DNA from: Chloroflexota bacterium | GTDB lineage: Bacteria > Chloroflexota > UBA6077 > CF-72 | Length of the DNA stretch: 64,000 nucleotides | Direction of reading: 5' to 3' | NCBI GenBank assembly: GCA_019239775.1 | Contig: JAFAZN010000098.1 | Span: 1 to 64,000, forward strand | In this document: one piece after another, positions 18,378 through 27,647 of the stretch | How the letters are laid out: each line of letters opens with the position of its first letter | Numbering within the stretch: position 1 is the first letter of the stretch | Position numbers and translations under genes: made by a program | Notes under the pieces: model-generated | What the model saw: only the letters and a program-made list of their open reading frames with translations | Told to the model about the DNA's origin: nothing | The model's database searches: none

Positions 18378-19670
18378 TCAGCTCACATAGCGCGCGGATG
18401 CGCCATTGGATCGGGTGCGGCGCTCGTCCTCGTACACGCGCATGAGCACGCGGGCGAGCTTGTCAGGATCGTGCCGCAGCGGCAGGTCATCGCGGACCAC
18501 GTCCTCAATCACTACGCGCGGATGCGTCATGCGCGAAGGGCCGGCCTTCACAAGTGCAATGCCAGGCTCCAGAAACGCCTGTGCACTCTCAGGATGTTGG
18601 GGCGCAATCACTACGTCGAAGGGGTTCGAGGTCCCTGGCAGGTGACGCACCATCCCATCGATGTGGGCTTCGACGTTGTAGCCCTCCGTCTCGCCAGGCT
18701 GCGTGGCGACGTTGCACACGTACACCTTCAACGCATCACTCTGGATGAGCGCTTTGGCAATACCTTCCACCAGGAGATTCGGCACCACGCTCGTGTAGAG
18801 CGAACCGGGCCCCAGCACGATCAGATCCGCCTCCAGGATGGCGCTGACGGCTTCAGGCTGCGCCGCCGGGTGCTCTGGCTTGAGATACAACCGGCGAATC
18901 GGCTTACCGACCTCCGGAATGTGCGACTCGCCGCATACCTCTGAGCCGTCCTCGAACTCCGCGCAGATTTCCACGTCCTGGAGAGTCGAGGGCAGGATCG
19001 AACCCTGCACCGCCAGCACCCGGGTTGTTTCGCGTAAGGCATGTTCGAAGCTGCCCGTGATGCCCGTCATCGCGAGCACGAACAGGTTGCCGAACGAGTG
19101 CCCTCCCAGCGCTGAGCCCTCGCCGAAGCGGTATTGAAAAAGCCGCGACATCAGCGGCTCGACCTGCGCCAGCGCGACGATGTTGTTGCGGAAGTCGCCA
19201 GGCGGCAGGATGCCGTGCTCGCGCCGCAGTCGGCCCGATGAGCCGCCGTCGTCGCCAACCGTCACGACGGCGGTGATGTTCGCGGTGTGGTGCTTCAGTC
19301 CGCGAAGCACCGTTGGCATGCCCGTACCGCCACCGATACACACGATGCGCGGACCGCCCTGGCGCACGCGGTACTCGTAGATCCGGTCGATCAAGCTCTG
19401 CGAATTCGCTGGCAGCGCGTCGTTGAGGGAGCGGTAGAGGCCGCGGATGCCGAGCGCGCAGAGTCCGCCACCAAGCACGAGCAAAATCACGGCGCGCACC
19501 AGGAGCGGCAGGAACTGCAACGTGGCCAGGGTGACCCAGGCGGGCGCGGCGATGGTCCGATAAGCCTCGGTCAGGGCGAAGGCGATACCAAGGCTGACGA
19601 CGACCATCCCGAGCAGGAGCACCAGAAACCAGCGTTTCAGGTGCAGGCCCGGGCGCAGCAGCTTGAGCAT
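18378..19670 (-). CDS. yvcK: YvcK/CofD-like protein (gluconeogenesis factor family)
   Basis: A 430-residue protein. Two N-terminal membrane helices (about residues 15-75) precede a CofD-like Rossmann domain starting at RIVCIGGGTGMPTVLRGLK, then VTVGDDGGSSGRLRREHG, LPPGDFRNNIVALA and DLIVLGPGSLYTSVVPNLLV. YvcK in Bacillus binds UDP-sugars and links central metabolism to cell-wall growth and shape. The extra N-terminal membrane region is seen in some actinobacterial and Chloroflexi-type homologs. Start ATG at 19670. Confidence 0.9.
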   Translation of the reverse strand: MLKLLRPGLHLKRWFLVLLLGMVVVSLGIAFALTEAYRTIAAPAWVTLATLQFLPLLVRAVILLVLGGGLCALGIRGLYRSLNDALPANSQSLIDRIYEYRVRQGGPRIVCIGGGTGMPTVLRGLKHHTANITAVVTVGDDGGSSGRLRREHGILPPGDFRNNIVALAQVEPLMSRLFQYRFGEGSALGGHSFGNLFVLAMTGITGSFEHALRETTRVLAVQGSILPSTLQDVEICAEFEDGSEVCGESHIPEVGKPIRRLYLKPEHPAAQPEAVSAILEADLIVLGPGSLYTSVVPNLLVEGIAKALIQSDALKVYVCNVATQPGETEGYNVEAHIDGMVRHLPGTSNPFDVVIAPQHPESAQAFLEPGIALVKAGPSRMTHPRVVIEDVVRDDLPLRHDPDKLARVLMRVYEDERRTRSNGASARYVS

Positions 19671-19686
19671 CTATCTATCTGTCTAC

Positions 19687-20037
19687 TCAGGTAATAACGC
19701 GCGATGCCACGAAGCTCACTACGCTCACCAGCAGCGCGCCGAGAAAGGCTGCGCCGAAATCGGCAACCTGCACACCGCCCTGGATGAGGCTGGCAAACCA
19801 GAAGACGATCGCGTTGACGACAAGGGTGAACAGGCCGAGGGTGAGCAGGTTGAGGGGCAGAGTCAGCAGCAGCAGGATCGGACGCAGGAACGCGTTGAGC
19901 ACGCCGAGGATAACAGCGAACACCAGCACCGTGACCAGTGGCTCGGCGGAGTTGATGCTGAAGAGGTTGGGCGCCGCGTCGTTCAGCAGCAGCACCGCCA
20001 CAGCCGTCGCGAGGACGCGGAGGACAAAGCGGCGCAC
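19687..20037 (-). CDS. Phage holin family 4 / YvlD-like membrane protein
   Basis: A 116-residue four-helix membrane protein, running from VRRFVLRVLATAVAVLLLND through FAVILGVLNAFLRPILLLLT and VNAIVFWFASLIQGG. The NAFLRPILLLLTLPLN segment is the hallmark of the family (Pfam Phage_holin_4_2), found in ordinary chromosomes with unclear function. A GTG at 20037 fits the divergent gene at 20069 best; an ATG at 20082 would overlap that gene. It is 16 bp before yvcK. Confidence 0.8.
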   Translation of the reverse strand: MRRFVLRVLATAVAVLLLNDAAPNLFSINSAEPLVTVLVFAVILGVLNAFLRPILLLLTLPLNLLTLGLFTLVVNAIVFWFASLIQGGVQVADFGAAFLGALLVSVVSFVASRVIT

Positions 20038-20068
20038 GCCAGTGCACCGTACGTTACCCTCGTAGTCC

Positions 20069-21007
20069 GTGATCGGCAACATCACGCAGTTCTGGCGGCT
20101 CACCCGCGAGCTAGACATTGGTTCGCTGCGCGAGGCGTTCGAACGGCCTGTCAGCTTGCGCGTCCTGGGCTCCGATGGGCGCATTGCTGACCGCGTGGCG
20201 CGGTTGATCGAGCCCGACCCGCAGGCGGGCGAAGTGACGACAGGTCTACTGGGGGTCGATCGTGGCGAACGCGCCGACGCGTACATCGCCGCCATCGCCA
20301 GTCCCCTCGAAGCTGAGGCCAGGCGCCACGTCAGCGACCTCAGCGTGAGTGAGGCGCCGCTTCTGGTGGTCCAGGCCGAAGAGGCCAGTGGCATGTTGGT
20401 CCTGGGGATCCCCGACGACCGCCTCGTCACCCTCGGCGCGTTCGAGTCCGACGAGGAGGTGCGCGACCGTCTGTTCAAGTCGCTAGTCGCGGCTGCGCCT
20501 GAGGTGATGCTTTCGGCTGGCCGGCGGCATCCGCTGCTCAGAGAACCAGTGGCCCAGCACCTTATCCGAGACACCTCGCGGGTAAACGCGCAGTTCGCGG
20601 CGCTCTCGAGCCTGCCAGCCAACCTGCCGATCGTGGGTGGCCTTGTTGGCGATGTGGCCGACCTGCTTGTCCTCACCAAAAACCAGGTGCTGCTGCTGTT
20701 CAAACTTGCGGGGCTCTACGGCCGTGACGTTCAACTCGGACCAGAGTTAGTGGCCGAGGTCCTACCGGTTGTGGGTGGTGCGTTCGTGTGGCGTACGGCC
20801 GCGAGGGCGCTGGTTGGCCTGCTGCCGAGCATGCTCGGTCTTCTGCCGAAGACATTGGTGGCCTACACCGGTACGTACGTGGTCGGAAATACGGCGCGTT
20901 ACTACTACCGCTTCGGCCGCAAACCACCACCCGAGATGCTGCGCGAGCTGCGCGAAGAAGCCGCCCGCCTCGCGAGTGCGACCCTAGGCCGTCTCCCCGG
21001 TCGCTAA
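20069..21007 (+). CDS. Uncharacterised protein with C-terminal DUF697-like membrane region
   Basis: A 312-residue protein from a GTG at 20069, not assigned with confidence. Residues 1-190 are soluble, with a segment SEAPLLVVQAEEASGMLVLGI that looks like a small alpha/beta fold. After LPANLPIVGGLVGDVADLLV come hydrophobic stretches (LTKNQVLLLFKLAGLYGRDV, ALVGLLPSMLGLLPKTLVAY) and a basic end YYYRFGRKPPPEMLREL. That C-terminal pattern is like DUF697/YcjF-type domains that often follow small GTPases, but no GTPase motif is present here. It is divergent from the holin-like gene (31 bp apart) and overlaps gpsA by 24 bp tail to tail. Confidence 0.75.
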   Translation: MIGNITQFWRLTRELDIGSLREAFERPVSLRVLGSDGRIADRVARLIEPDPQAGEVTTGLLGVDRGERADAYIAAIASPLEAEARRHVSDLSVSEAPLLVVQAEEASGMLVLGIPDDRLVTLGAFESDEEVRDRLFKSLVAAAPEVMLSAGRRHPLLREPVAQHLIRDTSRVNAQFAALSSLPANLPIVGGLVGDVADLLVLTKNQVLLLFKLAGLYGRDVQLGPELVAEVLPVVGGAFVWRTAARALVGLLPSMLGLLPKTLVAYTGTYVVGNTARYYYRFGRKPPPEMLRELREEAARLASATLGRLPGR

Positions 21008-21997
21008 TTCGACGGTCGCTTCGCGGCTCATCAGCTCGGCGAGCGCCTCATGCACAGACAGGCCGTGATTGAGCACACGGTCAACCGTTGCGCATACCGG
21101 CATCTCCACCCTGTAGCGAGTCGCGAGCTCAATGGCGCCCCTGGTCGCCGGGATGCCTTCGATCACCTGGGGAGTGCTGGCGACTATCTCGGCCACGGTT
21201 CGACCCCGGCCAATCTGTTCACCCGCCCAGCGGTTGCGACTCAGTCGGCTGGTACAGGTCACCACCACGTCACCCAGGCCGGCCAGTCCAGCCACGCTGC
21301 GCGCATCACCTCCGGCGGCGTGTACCAGCCTGCCGATTTCTGCGAGCGACCGCGTGATCAGCGCGGCGCGCGCATTGTCGCCGTAGCCGAGGCCGTCGGA
21401 CGCGCCCGTGGCCAGAGCGATCACGTTCTTCAACGCGCCACACAATTCGACGCCGACCATGTCCGTGGACGTGTAAACACGGAAGGTTGGGCCGTGCAGC
21501 AACTGCTGAAACAACGTCGCCACGGCTTCACTCGAAGAAGCAATCACCGCGGCAGTCGGCTGCCCACGCCCGACCTCCTCTGCGTGCGTGGGACCCGACA
21601 GCACCGCCACCGCCGCGCCCGGAAGTTCCTGCCCGAGCACCTCCGAGAGCCGCTGCAGCGTGGCAACCTCGAGCCCCTTCGAGGCGTGGATCACGGGCGT
21701 TCCCGTCTGAATGTAGGGTGACACCTGGCGGGCGACATCGCGCATGGCACGTGAAATGGGCGCCAGCACTACCGCGTCGGCACCAGCGAGTGCTGTTTCG
21801 AGCGAAGCAGTTGGTAGGACCGATGGCGGGACCGCCACACCGGGTAAGTACGTGGGATTTTCGCCTTGTGCGGCAATCTCGGCGGCGAGTTCGGCGCGCC
21901 GGCACCACAATCGCACCACGTGCCCGGAATTGGCCAGGAGAGCGGCCAACGCGGTCCCCCACCCGCCGGCGTTGATGACCGCGACGTGCTGGGGCAT
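20984..21997 (-). CDS. gpsA: NAD(P)+-dependent glycerol-3-phosphate dehydrogenase
   Basis: Reduces dihydroxyacetone phosphate to sn-glycerol 3-phosphate, the backbone precursor for phospholipids. It has 337 residues. The Rossmann motif is INAGGWGTALAALLA (first glycine of the usual GAGxWGTA is Asn-Ala here), then HASKGLEV, ALKNVIALATGASDGLGYGDNARAALI-type catalytic Lys/Asp region, and GLGDVVVTCTSRLSRNRWAG. The start ATG at 21997 has an AAAGG-type site just upstream. It is divergent from plsY with only 27 bp between starts, so the two consecutive steps of lipid synthesis share one control region. Confidence 0.96.
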   Translation of the reverse strand: MPQHVAVINAGGWGTALAALLANSGHVVRLWCRRAELAAEIAAQGENPTYLPGVAVPPSVLPTASLETALAGADAVVLAPISRAMRDVARQVSPYIQTGTPVIHASKGLEVATLQRLSEVLGQELPGAAVAVLSGPTHAEEVGRGQPTAAVIASSSEAVATLFQQLLHGPTFRVYTSTDMVGVELCGALKNVIALATGASDGLGYGDNARAALITRSLAEIGRLVHAAGGDARSVAGLAGLGDVVVTCTSRLSRNRWAGEQIGRGRTVAEIVASTPQVIEGIPATRGAIELATRYRVEMPVCATVDRVLNHGLSVHEALAELMSREATVELATGETA

Positions 21998-22024
21998 AAC
22001 CTACCTTTAAAGTAGACGTCTTAG

Positions 22025-22633
22025 ATGCCCGTACTGCTGGCGGCAGTGATTGGCTACCTGCTGGGGGCGATCCCAACGGGCATGGTTGTCGCGCGGGTCT
22101 ATCGCAACGTCGACCTTACCGTGCACGGCAGCGGACGTACCGGCGCAACCAACGTGCTGCGCACGCTTGGCAGTGGCGCGGCCGCCGTCGCATTTGGCGG
22201 CGATTTCCTCAAGGGTGTCCTGGCGGTTGCGGCGGTGAAGTTCTTCATTGCTCCCGACAACACGTGGATCGAGATGGTGGCCGCCATTGCCGCGGTCGTG
22301 GGCCACTCCTATTCGGTGTTCATCCGCTTCAAGGGCGGTCGTGGGGTCGTCACCGGCTTTGGCGCGTCGCTGGTTGCCGCGCCGGTGCTGATGCTTGTGG
22401 CCTTCGCGATCGGTGTGGCGCTGGTGCTCCTCACTCGATACGTGTCGCTCGGCAGCGTCGTCGGCGCGATCCTTGGGGGATTGTTCCTGTGCGGTCTCGC
22501 ATACGCGCAAGCCGAGCCGGCCTGGGCGCTCTGGGGCGTACTGGTTGGCGGCTTCATCGTCGTCGCCCACAAGGACAACATCGAACGCTTGCTCGCGGGT
22601 AAAGAGCGCAAACTCGGCGAGCGCGCACTCTAG
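22025..22633 (+). CDS. plsY: Acyl-phosphate:glycerol-3-phosphate acyltransferase PlsY
   Basis: A 202-residue integral membrane enzyme that acylates glycerol 3-phosphate at sn-1 from acyl phosphate. PlsY motifs are present: LLGAIPTGMVVARV, the glycine-rich GSGRTGATNVLRTLG and FKGGRGVVTGFGA. The C-terminal loop AHKDNIERLLAGKERKLGE is also typical. It uses the product of the divergent gpsA. The stop is directly followed by the ATG of the LLM oxidoreductase gene. Confidence 0.96.
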   Translation: MPVLLAAVIGYLLGAIPTGMVVARVYRNVDLTVHGSGRTGATNVLRTLGSGAAAVAFGGDFLKGVLAVAAVKFFIAPDNTWIEMVAAIAAVVGHSYSVFIRFKGGRGVVTGFGASLVAAPVLMLVAFAIGVALVLLTRYVSLGSVVGAILGGLFLCGLAYAQAEPAWALWGVLVGGFIVVAHKDNIERLLAGKERKLGERAL

Positions 22634-23509
22634 ATGCGCATTGGGTTGCAGATACCCAGGTTCCACTGGGCGGGTGGCGCGCCCGAACTCGCGCCGAAAT
22701 TAGCCGCTATCGCCCGCGCTGCAGACGACGCGGGCTTCGCGTCGATCTGGCTGATGGACCACCTCTTCCAGATCCGCTCCATCGGAGCGGTTGAAGAAGA
22801 GATGCTCGAGGCGTACACGACTCTGGGTTTTCTGGCGGCGCACACCACACGTGTTCGGCTCGGCGCCATGGTGACTGGCGTGCACTATCGCCACCCGGGT
22901 GTGCTGATCAAGCAGGTCACCACGCTCGATGTACTTTCGGGCGGCCGAGCCTACCTGGGCATTGGCGCCGGCTGGTACGAGCGCGAGTCACGCGGGCTCG
23001 GCGTCCCGTTTCCTCCACTGGGCGAACGCTTCACGCGCCTGGAAGAGACGTTGCGCATTGCTCACGCGATGTGGACCGGGGATCGATCGCCCATTTATGG
23101 CAAACAGTTCCAGTTGGCGGAGCCGATCAATTCACCCATGCCGCTCAGCCAGCCACATCCGCCGATCCTGGTCGGCGGCGGCGGCGAGCGCAAAACCCTG
23201 CGCCTCGTCGCGCAATACGCGGACGCGTGCAACCTGTTCACGCGCTATGGCCCGCGTGACCTGACGCACAAACTCGATGTTTTGCAGCAATACTGCGCCG
23301 ATCTGGGTCGCCCGTATTCGGAAATCGACCGCACTTCACTCGGACAGTGGAACGTTGCGCGCAAGTCGGCGCAGCAGATCCTCGACGAACTGGGAGAGCT
23401 CCACGAGATGGGGTTCACCACAGCGATTGCCAGCCTCAACGGGGTGGAGACGTTGAAACCGATCGAGGTGCTGGCGCGCGACGTCATTCCTCACGCCCAA
23501 GGCCTCTGA
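22634..23509 (+). CDS. LLM class (luciferase-like) flavin-dependent oxidoreductase, probably F420-dependent
   Basis: A 291-residue TIM-barrel oxidoreductase of the bacterial luciferase superfamily. It begins MRIGLQIPRFHWAGGAPELA, with AADDAGFASIWLMDHLF, TTRVRLGAMVTGVHYRHPGV, YLGIGAGWYERESRGLGVPF and ILVGGGGERKTLRLVAQYAD. The family wording is that of F420-dependent subfamily enzymes; the cofactor (F420 or FMN) cannot be proved from sequence. The ATG abuts the plsY stop, so it is probably co-transcribed. Substrate unknown. Confidence 0.88.
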   Translation: MRIGLQIPRFHWAGGAPELAPKLAAIARAADDAGFASIWLMDHLFQIRSIGAVEEEMLEAYTTLGFLAAHTTRVRLGAMVTGVHYRHPGVLIKQVTTLDVLSGGRAYLGIGAGWYERESRGLGVPFPPLGERFTRLEETLRIAHAMWTGDRSPIYGKQFQLAEPINSPMPLSQPHPPILVGGGGERKTLRLVAQYADACNLFTRYGPRDLTHKLDVLQQYCADLGRPYSEIDRTSLGQWNVARKSAQQILDELGELHEMGFTTAIASLNGVETLKPIEVLARDVIPHAQGL

Positions 23510-23529
23510 TTCCCTAACATCGGGTCTCG

Positions 23530-25224
23530 GTGCGGCACCCGCGACGGACCCTCGGCCTACTTGTGCTGGCCGTGGGAACAGGGTTCGCACTGCTGGTCAC
23601 GGGCACGGCGGTTTCCGCTGACGCACCCAACCTCGCTTACTCCAAAGACGTGAGCTGGCACGTCGACGGTTCGCCCGAGATCTCGGCGATGGAGCCCACC
23701 ATTCGCACCGTCCTGTCCAACGTGCACGTCTCGTACAGCGGCGTCGACGGGCAGCAGATCGAAGGCTTCTTCCCCGGCCCCACGTATTCCTACACGCTGC
23801 CTGGGTTTACACCTTTCTACCTGTACATCCGGGATACGGCCACCGATCTGCCGATGGTCCGCTACTACTACGGCGCGCAGGCGCTGCGCAGCACGATCGA
23901 GGAGTTTCTGCGCGAGCAGTACCCCGACGGTTCGATCTCGGCAACCATCAACCCGGACCACAAGGTCGATAAAGCCACCGTCGTCTCAGACGAAGAGGCA
24001 AGCGCGATCGTCGACGCCACCGAAGCCTACGATGCGCTGCCGGATCCGGCGTGGCTCACCCAGACACTGCGCGGGCAAACTCTGATCGAGCGGCTGAACC
24101 GCGCGATGAGCTGGGTCCTCGAGGTGCGCCGCGATCCAGCGACGCAGCTAATAAAACGCGCTCACACCACGGACTGGGGTGACATCAAGTGGGAGCCGAA
24201 CAGCGATCCATCACATATGGCGCCTGGCGACCAGTGGACGGTGTCCACCTACGACCAGGCGATTGCATACGCCGCGTTGCAGGGACTTGCGCGACTGAAC
24301 GCCGCCGCGGGGCGTGATGCGGACCGCGCCCGTTGGGAAACAGAGGCCGCCAATTTGAAGGCCGCCACGAACCAGGTGCTGTGGCAGGACGATCCGCAGC
24401 ACGGCTTCTATCGCATCCATCGCCACGTGCTGCCAGACCACGTGGTGCACGACTTCAACGAAGCCGACATTGTTGCCATCGGCAACGCCGCGGCGGTCTA
24501 TTACGGCCTGGCCGACCCCGACAAGGTGCCGCGCATCCTTGCGGCCCTGGAGCAGGCACGGATTGACGCCGGCGCGCCCAAGCCCGGCCTGTCGCTCGAT
24601 CCGCCCTACAACAACTGGTTCCAGATTGAGATGGACCAGGGGACGTACCAGAACGGCGCACTCTGGGACTGGTGGGCCGGGCGCCAGATCAGCGCCGAGT
24701 TCTGGAGCGGCTACTGGGGGTTGGCACGGGATCACCTGTCGATGGTGGCGCGCGACTGGGCGACGCACCCCGGCAAGGTGCGCGAGTGGGAGTCGCCTAA
24801 CTTGAAGAAGACTGGCGCAGACCAGGCCTACGCCGGTGCGGCGGCCGTGATGGGGCAGTCGGTCATCGACGGGCTCTTTGGCGTGCGCCTGATCGGCAAG
24901 GAGATTTCACTCACTCCACGATTGGATGGCGTTAATGGCGGCGTACGGGTCTACGAGCCGGCGACCGACGTGTATGTCGCCTACGAGTACGGGGCTTCCG
25001 AGCGCGCCGAGGCTGTGCAGTACGGTTCGAACTCGCCCACCGCCTTGAGCCTGCACCTGCCCGTGCGCTGGCATGGCGACACCCGCGCGCGGCTGGATGG
25101 CAAAGACTGGCTGCCGCTCACCTACCAGCGGGTAGGCCAAACGCTGCTAGGAAGCGTGGTGGTGCCGAGCGGCAACCACAAAGTTGACATGTTCGAAGTC
25201 CCCTCTGGAAGAAAGCGCTTCTAA
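23530..25224 (+). CDS. Secreted six-hairpin glycosidase-like protein
   Basis: A 564-residue exported protein with GTG start and signal peptide (RTLGLLVLAVGTGFALLVTG, cleavage near SADA). The body is rich in (alpha/alpha)6-barrel signatures: TPFYLYIRDTATDLPMVRYY, DWGDIKWEPNSDPSH, STYDQAIAYAALQGLARLNA, GLSLDPPYNNWFQIEMDQGT and QNGALWDWWAGRQ, with a beta-rich C-terminal cap. Acidic residues in DTATD and QNGALWDWW are candidate catalytic or substrate-binding sites. It resembles GH63/MGH-like or GH15-type enzymes, but I cannot assign a family. It is 20 bp after the LLM gene. Confidence 0.75.
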   Translation: MRHPRRTLGLLVLAVGTGFALLVTGTAVSADAPNLAYSKDVSWHVDGSPEISAMEPTIRTVLSNVHVSYSGVDGQQIEGFFPGPTYSYTLPGFTPFYLYIRDTATDLPMVRYYYGAQALRSTIEEFLREQYPDGSISATINPDHKVDKATVVSDEEASAIVDATEAYDALPDPAWLTQTLRGQTLIERLNRAMSWVLEVRRDPATQLIKRAHTTDWGDIKWEPNSDPSHMAPGDQWTVSTYDQAIAYAALQGLARLNAAAGRDADRARWETEAANLKAATNQVLWQDDPQHGFYRIHRHVLPDHVVHDFNEADIVAIGNAAAVYYGLADPDKVPRILAALEQARIDAGAPKPGLSLDPPYNNWFQIEMDQGTYQNGALWDWWAGRQISAEFWSGYWGLARDHLSMVARDWATHPGKVREWESPNLKKTGADQAYAGAAAVMGQSVIDGLFGVRLIGKEISLTPRLDGVNGGVRVYEPATDVYVAYEYGASERAEAVQYGSNSPTALSLHLPVRWHGDTRARLDGKDWLPLTYQRVGQTLLGSVVVPSGNHKVDMFEVPSGRKRF

Positions 25225-25243
25225 TGAGCTTCGTAATTCCGCG

Positions 25244-27580
25244 CTATGCCCGTGTGAGGGGCGCGAATGCGGTGTCCAGCTTTTTGATGCCGGCGCCACC
25301 GGCGAAGTTCACCTCGACGATTTCGCTGCCTGGCTCCACGCGTACGCTGACCACGATGCCGAGCCCGAACGTCGGGTGGCGAACGCGGTCCCCCGCGCGA
25401 TAGGTGGGTTCCGCCGAGGGCCTCGGTGGCCTGGGCGGCCGAACTCCGGTCGGCAATCGTGGTTCAGCAACCGGTTGGAAAGCGCGCGCCGCGAATTCGC
25501 GCGCCTGCTGGCGAGTGAGCTGTGGTCGATCCTCGCGCCGCGATGACCAGGCCGGTGCTCCGGGGTGCCGCGAGCCCGCGCCAGGCGCATGCGTCACCAT
25601 CGCCAGCGAGGGGGGAATATCCAGGAGAAACCGTGAGGCCGTAGAAGTGGAGGAGTTTCCATACGTCGTGCGTCGAAACGCGCGCACGAGGTAAAGGCCG
25701 CGCATTGCACGCGTGACGCCGACGTAAAACAGGCGGCGTTCCTCCTCCAGCTGGCGCGGATCATCAACCGAGCGCTGATGCGGCAACACGCCTTCCTCCA
25801 CACCCACCAGGAAGACGTACGGGAACTCCAGGCCTTTGGCGGCGTGCAGCGTGATCAGGGTGACGGCCTCGCCAGCCACGCCGGATTCGTCGAGCTGATC
25901 GACGTCCTGGACCAGTGAGACATCTTCGAGGAACGCCGAAAGCGCACTCTGCGTCGCCAGCTCGTCATAGTTCTGCGCCTTGGACCGCAGCTCCTGGACG
26001 TTCGCATAGCGCTCTTCACCCTCCTCGGAACCGTCACGCAGGAAACGCAGGTACCCGCTGCGCTCGAGGACGGTATCGAGAATGTCGAGCACACTCCGGT
26101 CGGCGAGGTCCTGGCGGATCGGTTCGATGATGTCGGCGAACGCGCCGAACAGCTCTCGCGCGCGAGTGGCAAACGGAGCCTGTGCCGCGAGCGGATCGCT
26201 GCCGTCATCGGTTCGCAACGCGGCGATGCGCACCAGCGCCTCGTATGGTCCGATGTTTTCGGCGGAAGCCCAGCGCAGCAGGTCCTGCACCGTCTTCTGA
26301 CCGATACCGCGTGGCGGAAGGTTGATCACCCGCTGCAAGCTGACCCCGTCGAACGGGTTCTGAATCAACCGCAGATACGCGAGGACGTCTTTGACCTCCC
26401 TGCGCTCGTAAAACCGCACGCCACCCACGAGTCGGTAGGGCATCCCCGCGCGGACGAACGCATCTTCAATCGCCCGTGACTGGGCGTTGGTGCGATACAG
26501 GATGCCGAAGTTGCTAAGCGCAACATGCTGGCTCTTGTGGAGTCGTTCGATCTCACGCAGCACATACAGCGCTTCATCCTGCTCGTTGTAGGCCTCATGT
26601 ACCGTGACCGGCGTGCCCTGATCGTTCTTGGTCCAGAGGTTCTTTTCCTTGCGGAGTTTGTTGGCTTTGATAACCGCGCGTGCAACCTGCAGGATGGTGC
26701 TGGTCGATCGATAATTCTGCTCCAGAACGACGACCTTGAGGTCGGGAAAGTCGCTCTCGAAGTTGAGAATGTTACGAATATCGGCTGAACGCCAGGAATA
26801 GATCGACTGGTCCTCGTCGCCGACGACGCACAGGTTGCGGCTCTGATTTGTGATGAGTTTGACGATCTCGTACTGGGCGATGTTGGTGTCTTGAAACTCG
26901 TCGACCATCACGTAGCGGAAGCGGCGCTGATAGAACTCCAGCACTTCAGGAACGGCGCGGAACAGCTCCACCGTCACGCCGAGCAAATCGTCGAAATCCA
27001 GGGCGTGGTGACGATCGAGCAGGTCGTTGTAGCGGCGGTACACCCGCGCGACCGTTTCATGCCACTGGCCCTGAGCATCGCGGGTGTACGCCTCGGCGTC
27101 GATCAACTCTGACTTCGCGTGCGAAATCGCACTGAGCACCGAACGTGGGGAAGTTCGCTTCTCGTCGATCTCGAACTCTTTGAGGATCTGCTTGACCAGG
27201 TCGATCTGGTCGTTGTCGTCGTAAATGGCAAAGCCCGGATCACGCCCCAGGTGCTTGATGTCACGCCTGAGCCAACGCGCGCACAACGAATGGAACGTTC
27301 CAACCGACAGGCCTCTGGCGAGGTCTTCGCCAACGAGAACGTTGAGGCGCTCGCGCAGCTCGCGCGCGGCCTTGTTCGTGAAGGTGACGGCGACGACGTT
27401 GTAGGGGTACAGCTTGTCTACCGTTCTGAGGAGGTAGGCAACGCGATGGACGATCACGCGAGTCTTGCCCGAGCCAGGACCCGCAAGGATCAACAGTGGG
27501 CCGTCGGTATGCGAGACGGCTTCTCGCTGGTGAGGATTGAGGCCTTCGAGAAGTTCGTGGGCTGCCGAGGTCGTGGTCAT
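25244..27580 (-). CDS. pcrA: UvrD/PcrA-type superfamily I DNA helicase
   Basis: A 778-residue 3'-5' helicase. Motif Q/I is LNPHQREAVSHTDGPLLILA then GPGSGKTRVIVHRVA; motif II is VMVDEFQDTN; motif III GDEDQSIYSWRSAD; motif V-VI LITLHAAKGLEFPYVFLVGV and LFYVGVTRAMRGL. The C-terminus carries the Tudor-like RNA-polymerase-binding region YRAGDRVRHPTFGLGIVVSV characteristic of PcrA rather than Rep. It is the last gene of the nurA-herA-sbcDC run, 67 bp after sbcC, so a role in end processing or clearing is likely beyond its general repair functions. Confidence 0.95.
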   Translation of the reverse strand: MTTTSAAHELLEGLNPHQREAVSHTDGPLLILAGPGSGKTRVIVHRVAYLLRTVDKLYPYNVVAVTFTNKAARELRERLNVLVGEDLARGLSVGTFHSLCARWLRRDIKHLGRDPGFAIYDDNDQIDLVKQILKEFEIDEKRTSPRSVLSAISHAKSELIDAEAYTRDAQGQWHETVARVYRRYNDLLDRHHALDFDDLLGVTVELFRAVPEVLEFYQRRFRYVMVDEFQDTNIAQYEIVKLITNQSRNLCVVGDEDQSIYSWRSADIRNILNFESDFPDLKVVVLEQNYRSTSTILQVARAVIKANKLRKEKNLWTKNDQGTPVTVHEAYNEQDEALYVLREIERLHKSQHVALSNFGILYRTNAQSRAIEDAFVRAGMPYRLVGGVRFYERREVKDVLAYLRLIQNPFDGVSLQRVINLPPRGIGQKTVQDLLRWASAENIGPYEALVRIAALRTDDGSDPLAAQAPFATRARELFGAFADIIEPIRQDLADRSVLDILDTVLERSGYLRFLRDGSEEGEERYANVQELRSKAQNYDELATQSALSAFLEDVSLVQDVDQLDESGVAGEAVTLITLHAAKGLEFPYVFLVGVEEGVLPHQRSVDDPRQLEEERRLFYVGVTRAMRGLYLVRAFRRTTYGNSSTSTASRFLLDIPPSLAMVTHAPGAGSRHPGAPAWSSRREDRPQLTRQQAREFAARAFQPVAEPRLPTGVRPPRPPRPSAEPTYRAGDRVRHPTFGLGIVVSVRVEPGSEIVEVNFAGGAGIKKLDTAFAPLTRA

Positions 27581-27647
27581 CGCCTGGCGACTATTGTCCC
27601 ACGACGACCGTCACGGGAGACGCCCAATTACGCAGCGAACCCACGGG

